From: Clostridium sp. AM34-11AC
GTDB lineage: Bacteria > Bacillota > Clostridia > Lachnospirales > Lachnospiraceae
NCBI RefSeq assembly: GCF_003435375.1
Contig: NZ_QWGL01000001.1
Coordinates: 611,629-675,628, forward strand
DNA length: 64,000 bases
Reading direction: 5' to 3'
Below the pieces are notes generated by a model. It was not told the origin of the DNA, did no database searches, and was given only the letters and a program-made list of their open reading frames with translations. This document shows positions 60,539 through 64,000 of the stretch, in pieces (within the stretch, counting starts at the first letter, position 1; each line of letters opens with the position of its first letter). The position numbers and the translations under genes were made by a program.

Positions 60539-61804
60539 ATGGCAGTTATCAATATTAATAGAAATCAATTTGAAGAAATGGTGCATAGCGGAAAGACTGT
60601 TCTGGTGGAGTTTTCAGCTCCCTGGTGCGTATATTGCCGCCGTCTGGCTCCGGCATTGGAAAGCGTGGCTGAGGAATATAAGGATACGCTGGTATTCACT
60701 GCGGTTAACATTGATGATGAGCCGGAATTGGCTGAGGCCGAAGCTATAGAAGTTGTCCCTACTCTGCTGATCTATCACAGCGGACAGGCTCTTGGCTCTA
60801 TCATCGCTCCGGAATCCAGGGCGCAGTTGGTGGCGTTCATTGAAGAAACTTTACAGCACCAGACGCAGGAAGCAACTACTGTGCAGCATATTTACGACAT
60901 GATCGTGGTAGGAGGCGGTCCCGGCGGCTATACCGCAGCCCTTTATGCCGCCAGAGCAGGTATGAACACCGTGGTTTTAGAGAAGTTGTCCGCTGGTGGG
61001 CAGATGGCTCTGACCGAGCAAATCGACAACTATCCCGGCTTCGAGGATGGTATCGACGGCTTCTCCCTGGGAGAAAAGATGAAGCGAGGAACGGAACGAT
61101 TTGGAGTGGAAACCAAGCTGACTGAGGTGCTGTCCCTGGAACTGTCCGGTTTTATAAAGAAAGCGGTGACCAGCGAAGGTCCTATGTACGCAAAGACCAT
61201 TGTGCTCGCTACCGGAGCTGGCCCCAGAGAGCTGGGTGTTGATGGTGAACAGGAGTTAATCGGTAAAGGTGTCCACTACTGCGCAGCCTGTGACGGAATG
61301 TTCTATCGGAACAAAACGGTTGTCATCGCAGGAGGTGGCAATACCGCTGCGGCGGATGCCCTTATCCTCTCCCGTATCTGCAAAAAAGTCATCGTCGTTC
61401 ACCGAAGAGATACCTTAAAAGCAACAAAGATCTACCATGAGCCTTTGATGAAAACGGAAAATATAGAATTCCTCTGGGACAATGAGATCGTCACACTGCT
61501 CCATAACGAAAAGCTGACCGGTATCCGGACTCGGAATGTGAAAACCGGAGAGGAAAGCACGCTTGCTTGCGACGGTGTGTTTGTCAGCGTCGGAAGAAAA
61601 CCTTCCACCGAATTGGTGAAAGATCAGATTACGATTGATCCGGCTGGATACATTATCGCAGATGAGAGTACCTGCACCAACATCCCCGGTGTATTCGCCG
61701 TTGGGGATGTCCGCACAAAGGCATTGCGGCAGGTCGTGACTGCTGTAGCCGATGGGGCAACCGCTGTTCACTATGCAGAGGAATATTTAGCAGGAGGAAT
61801 ATGA
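60539..61804 (+). CDS. Thioredoxin-thioredoxin reductase fusion
   Basis: 421 residues; ATG 60539 follows AAAGGAG. Residues 1-105 are a thioredoxin domain with APWCVYCRRL (C30, C33); a Gln/Thr linker (107-117) leads to a full low-molecular-weight thioredoxin reductase with FAD loop VVGGGPGGYTAALYA, redox pair CAACDG (C248, C251), NADPH loop AGGGNTAAADA and HRRDTLKA, and FAVGDVRT. Order Trx-TrxR is the reverse of the mycobacterial TrxR-Trx fusion. It should reduce its own thioredoxin with NADPH. Confidence 0.94.
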   Translation: MAVININRNQFEEMVHSGKTVLVEFSAPWCVYCRRLAPALESVAEEYKDTLVFTAVNIDDEPELAEAEAIEVVPTLLIYHSGQALGSIIAPESRAQLVAFIEETLQHQTQEATTVQHIYDMIVVGGGPGGYTAALYAARAGMNTVVLEKLSAGGQMALTEQIDNYPGFEDGIDGFSLGEKMKRGTERFGVETKLTEVLSLELSGFIKKAVTSEGPMYAKTIVLATGAGPRELGVDGEQELIGKGVHYCAACDGMFYRNKTVVIAGGGNTAAADALILSRICKKVIVVHRRDTLKATKIYHEPLMKTENIEFLWDNEIVTLLHNEKLTGIRTRNVKTGEESTLACDGVFVSVGRKPSTELVKDQITIDPAGYIIADESTCTNIPGVFAVGDVRTKALRQVVTAVADGATAVHYAEEYLAGGI

Positions 61805-61805
61805 G

Positions 61806-62021
61806 ATGAAAGAAAATATTAAAAAATGGCTGAAGCCAATTCTATTTACCGCAGGCGGCGCTCTGGTCGGCCTTGCATATTACTACTTTGTGGGATGCTC
61901 CACAGGAGCTTGTCCGCTAACTTCTAACCCTTTTATCACGATGGCCTATATGGGCTTTATCGGTTGGCTGTTGTCAGGTGTGTTCGGAAAGGGGTGCAGC
62001 GGTTCATGCAATATGCAGTAA
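61806..62021 (+). CDS. DUF6132-like Cys-rich membrane protein
   Basis: 71 residues; start 1 base after the previous stop. Two membrane helices with YFVGCSTGACPLTSNPF between (C31, C36) and a GCSGSCNMQ end (C64, C68). The DUF6132 family often accompanies thioredoxin or rhodanese genes. The four cysteines could exchange electrons across the membrane with the Trx-TrxR fusion (inference). Confidence 0.85.
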   Translation: MKENIKKWLKPILFTAGGALVGLAYYYFVGCSTGACPLTSNPFITMAYMGFIGWLLSGVFGKGCSGSCNMQ

Positions 62022-62142
62022 GGAGAAAGAAAAGCCCCAAAGACCGCCTGAAAAAGATAGTGTCCGAGACAGGCTCAGGCAGTTACAGGCAGAGGGCAAA
62101 CAGCAAAGAACACGAAAGAAGTCCCAAGACAGAGAAAGATAA
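62020..62142 (+). pseudogene. C-terminal tail of a mobilisation protein
   Basis: The frame KEKEKPQRPPEKDSVRDRLR to RKKSQDRER resembles the basic C-terminal end of relaxase or PcfB-type conjugation proteins (PSVRExL pattern). It begins at the stop of the previous gene with no start of its own; a mobile-element scar. The following 140 bases hold no recognisable gene. Confidence 0.4.
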
Positions 62143-62282
62143 CTTTGACACCGAACACGACACCGCCGGGCAGAACCCCTGCCTTGCGGGATTACATAGA
62201 GAAGCCCTATTCCTCCATCATTTCTACAAAGAACTGGGCAAAAGAAAAAGACCGCCAGCTTCAGCGGTGCATACATAGAACG

Positions 62283-62310
62283 GCAGCCGGGTATTTGAGT
62301 ACCCGGCTGC
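62283..62310. terminator. Terminator-like hairpin
   Basis: GCAGCCGGGTA (62283-62293) pairs with TACCCGGCTGC (62300-62310), 6-base loop, followed by TTCGTTTATT. Confidence 0.65.
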
Positions 62311-62330
62311 TTCGTTTATTCGCCCAGAGC

Positions 62331-62384
62331 TTGACAAAGCTATCTTGTTGCGCTATAATAAATAAACAAATTTGTTTATTTATT
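62331..62384 (+). promoter_or_regulatory. Promoter and 28-bp palindromic operator of the XRE gene
   Basis: TTGACA (62331-62336), 17 bases, TATAAT (62354-62359). A perfect 28-base palindrome (62357-62384, centre AACAAATTTGTT) overlaps the -10 and the start region, placed for repression, probably by the XRE protein itself. Confidence 0.82.
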
Positions 62385-62403
62385 TTTGAAAGGAGGAGTA
62401 ACC

Positions 62404-62775
62404 TTGATTGAACCATCTGATTTTGGCTTATTTTTAAGAGAAAAGCGAAAAGCTGCTCACCTAACGCAAGATGATTTGGCCGTTGTCATAAACAAATCAG
62501 GACAGTATATCAGCAACATCGAAAAAGGCAAAAACAACGCTCCTCCTAATCCTTCAGATATAGAATCTCTCATAAAAAAACTTGGATTAAACGATGAAGA
62601 GGCAAAGCAATTTAAGGAAAAAGCTGCAGCAGACCGATGTCGCTTGCCAAATGAGCAAATGGATTATTTGATGAAGCATAGAAAGTTAATTGATCTCATC
62701 AATTTTGGATTGGAAAACAACATAAACGACAAATGCTGGGCAGAAATGTTAGCAACAATTTCGGGAGGAAAATAA
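62404..62775 (+). CDS. XRE-family regulator (TTG start)
   Basis: 123 residues from TTG 62404 (fMet-IEPSDFGLFLREKR), 6 bases after GGAGGAG; an upstream in-frame ATG at 62386 is inside the palindrome/RBS region. HTH LREKRKAAHLTQDDLAVVIN and SGQYISNIEKGKNNAPP is a classical Cro/CI-type domain at about 8-65; the rest is helical. It starts the restriction-methylation pair, 1 base before the methylase, a control-protein-like arrangement. Confidence 0.87.
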   Translation: MIEPSDFGLFLREKRKAAHLTQDDLAVVINKSGQYISNIEKGKNNAPPNPSDIESLIKKLGLNDEEAKQFKEKAAADRCRLPNEQMDYLMKHRKLIDLINFGLENNINDKCWAEMLATISGGK

Positions 62776-62776
62776 A

Positions 62777-63964
62777 ATGACTTTGAATGAAGTGTTAAAA
62801 AATACAAATTATGATGTTTCACTCTTTTCTGAGGAAGCACGCAAATATGTTGAAGATGCTATCGTTGTCAAAACTATCAGAGGCAAGGAAGCTCTCTTTA
62901 TCAAATGTCTGAAACGTGATAAAGAAATCGCGCTTAAACCTGAAGAAGCAGTGCGTCAACTCTACCTCTACAAGCTTATCCACGAGTACGGTTATCCTAC
63001 AAGCCGTATTGAAGTTGAATTCCCGATTCATTTTGGCCGCGAAGTTAAGCGCGCTGATATTGCCATTATGGATAAGGATCGTCTGATGGTTCCCTACATC
63101 ATTGTTGAGCTCAAAAAGCCCAAACTGACAGATGGCAAGGAACAACTGAAGTCTTACTGCAACGCCACTGGCGCACCCATCGGTGTATGGACGAATGGTG
63201 AGCAGATTTCCTATTACAACAGGAAAGACCCTAATTATTTTGAGCCGATCACCAATATTCCAAAAGTTTCTGAAAAGCTCAGCGATATCATCAACGAAAA
63301 GTTCACTTATGAAGACTTGAAAAAGATTGATAGAATCAGCCAGCAGAAACGCTCTCTTCGCTCTCTTATTCAGGAAATGGAAGATGAAGTCCTTGCCAGC
63401 GCTGGAGTTGATTCTTTTGAGGAAATTTTCAAACTGATTTTTGCTAAACTATATGACGAGTTGATCTGCGAACGTGACTCCAGCGCATACTTGAAGTTTC
63501 GCAATTCCGGTGAAACGGATTTCGAATTGAAAGAGAAAATTCAGAGTCTCTTTGACGATGCAAAGAAAAAATGGGAGGGCATCTTTACTGACGAGAGCAA
63601 AATTCTTCTCTCTCCTTCTCATCTTGCCGTCTGCGTAGCTACACTTCAGGATATAAAGCTGTTTAACAATAATCTTGACGTTGTAGACGATGCATTTGAA
63701 TACCTGATGAGTAAGGCTCAGAAAGGTGAAAAGGGCCAGTATTTCACCCCGCGTTATGTCATTGATATGTGCGTAAAAATGATGAACCCATCCGTCAATG
63801 ACAAAATTATCGATACCGCTTGTGGTAGTTCGGGCTTTACTGTCCATAGTATTTTCAAAGTATGGAAAGATATCCGTCGCGAAAAAGGACTTCCAGAAGG
63901 CGAGGGCTTTACCGCTGCGCAACGTATTCCGGAAGAAACAAATTTTGTACGTGACAATGTGTGA
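62777..63964 (+). CDS. Type I-like restriction/N6-adenine methylase, interrupted
   Basis: 395 residues: an HsdR N-terminal-like domain (about 30-150; RADIAIMDKDRLMV, YIIVELKKPKLTDG), helical spacer, then the N-6 DNA methylase domain with GQYFTPRYVIDMCVKMM and SAM motif I IIDTACGSSGF. It stops at TGA 63962 right after FVRDNV, before the NPPF catalytic motif, although related proteins run to about 650-680 residues. Either a truncation or an intron/insertion begins at 63959. Confidence 0.8.
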   Translation: MTLNEVLKNTNYDVSLFSEEARKYVEDAIVVKTIRGKEALFIKCLKRDKEIALKPEEAVRQLYLYKLIHEYGYPTSRIEVEFPIHFGREVKRADIAIMDKDRLMVPYIIVELKKPKLTDGKEQLKSYCNATGAPIGVWTNGEQISYYNRKDPNYFEPITNIPKVSEKLSDIINEKFTYEDLKKIDRISQQKRSLRSLIQEMEDEVLASAGVDSFEEIFKLIFAKLYDELICERDSSAYLKFRNSGETDFELKEKIQSLFDDAKKKWEGIFTDESKILLSPSHLAVCVATLQDIKLFNNNLDVVDDAFEYLMSKAQKGEKGQYFTPRYVIDMCVKMMNPSVNDKIIDTACGSSGFTVHSIFKVWKDIRREKGLPEGEGFTAAQRIPEETNFVRDNV

Positions 63965-64000
63965 AGTGCTATACTAACGTTGTAACAGTAGTGGCTAATA
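63959..64000 (+). mobile_element. Possible group II intron 5' end
   Basis: GTGTGAAGTGCTATACTAAC follows the coding sequence exactly where the methylase frame is lost. GTGYG is the conserved first five bases of group II introns. Only 42 bases are visible. Confidence 0.35.

Noticed and set aside
62145..62411. Plus-strand frame before the XRE gene
   Set aside because: Reads through a terminator hairpin, a promoter and a palindrome; no protein-like pattern.
1..64000. CRISPR array, rRNA genes or prophage
   Set aside because: No regularly spaced direct repeats, no 16S/23S/5S sequence and no phage structural genes were seen; only transposase and mobilisation fragments.

Overview
The window reads as a chromosome segment of a Gram-positive anaerobe of the class Clostridia, most likely Lachnospiraceae. 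The evidence is gene content (V-type ATPase, hybrid cluster protein, desulfoferrodoxin, rubredoxin, LarE, YaaA, TrkH/TrkA), strong AAGGAGG-type ribosome binding sites and TTGACA-N17-TATAAT promoters. The species cannot be fixed from sequence alone. Positions 1 to about 45,000 look like core genome, with GC-rich third codon positions and intact, tidy operons. From about 45,200 to the right end the sequence is more AT-rich and holds several broken genes, transposase fragments and mobile-element tails between compact redox operons: an accessory region built by repeated insertion and deletion.

Left part. A minus-strand operon of two M20 peptidases flanking a MATE exporter (1-3046) is followed by an orphan larE with a structured leader, a membrane metallophosphoesterase, an M20D amidohydrolase, a P1 peptidase, tRNA-Lys(CUU), thioredoxin, TrmB and a HEPN-like/SH3 membrane protein. 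A LysR gene diverges from the complete nine-gene V-type ATPase operon (H-C-I-K-F-E-A-B-D, 12387-21223) plus a DUF1461-like membrane protein. Three copies of a small inverted-repeat element sit in and just after this operon; one has a perfect 8-bp target duplication. dacA follows behind a leader that looks like a transcription attenuator.

Middle part. A 3'-5' exonuclease, a VOC protein, hybrid cluster protein (with an 18-bp palindromic operator upstream), the TrkH/TrkA potassium pair, a decayed aspartoacylase-like gene, a RelA/SpoT-domain protein, a MarR fragment, a SNF2 helicase with a SEC-C partner, and a six-gene operon combining a PotABCD-type ABC transporter with adenine deaminase and a second amidohydrolase, divergent from a LysR regulator.

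Right part. Remnants (methyltransferase, IS256, hemerythrin, lactate dehydrogenase, peptide deformylase, ArsC-like, IS630-like) alternate with intact redox genes: nitroreductase, rubredoxin, desulfoferrodoxin, YaaA, Bcp, a DUF134 regulator fused to a NifX-like domain, and a DUF4143 ATPase. At 54,000-62,000 lies the most interesting block: a sulfur/thiol operon (SDR, rhodanese lipoprotein, thioredoxin, rhodanese, CoA-disulfide reductase-rhodanese), a Crp/Fnr regulator with a coupled 21-residue membrane peptide, a DUF134 regulator fused to most of a superoxide reductase domain, a HEPN-type protein, and a thioredoxin-thioredoxin reductase fusion with a Cys-rich DUF6132 partner. Two promoters in this block share a GTGAT-N3-ATCAC operator at exactly the same distance from the -10 box, which suggests one Crp/Fnr regulon. 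The two DUF134 genes share a different palindrome. The window ends in an XRE regulator and a restriction/methylase gene that stops abruptly at a sequence resembling a group II intron 5' end.
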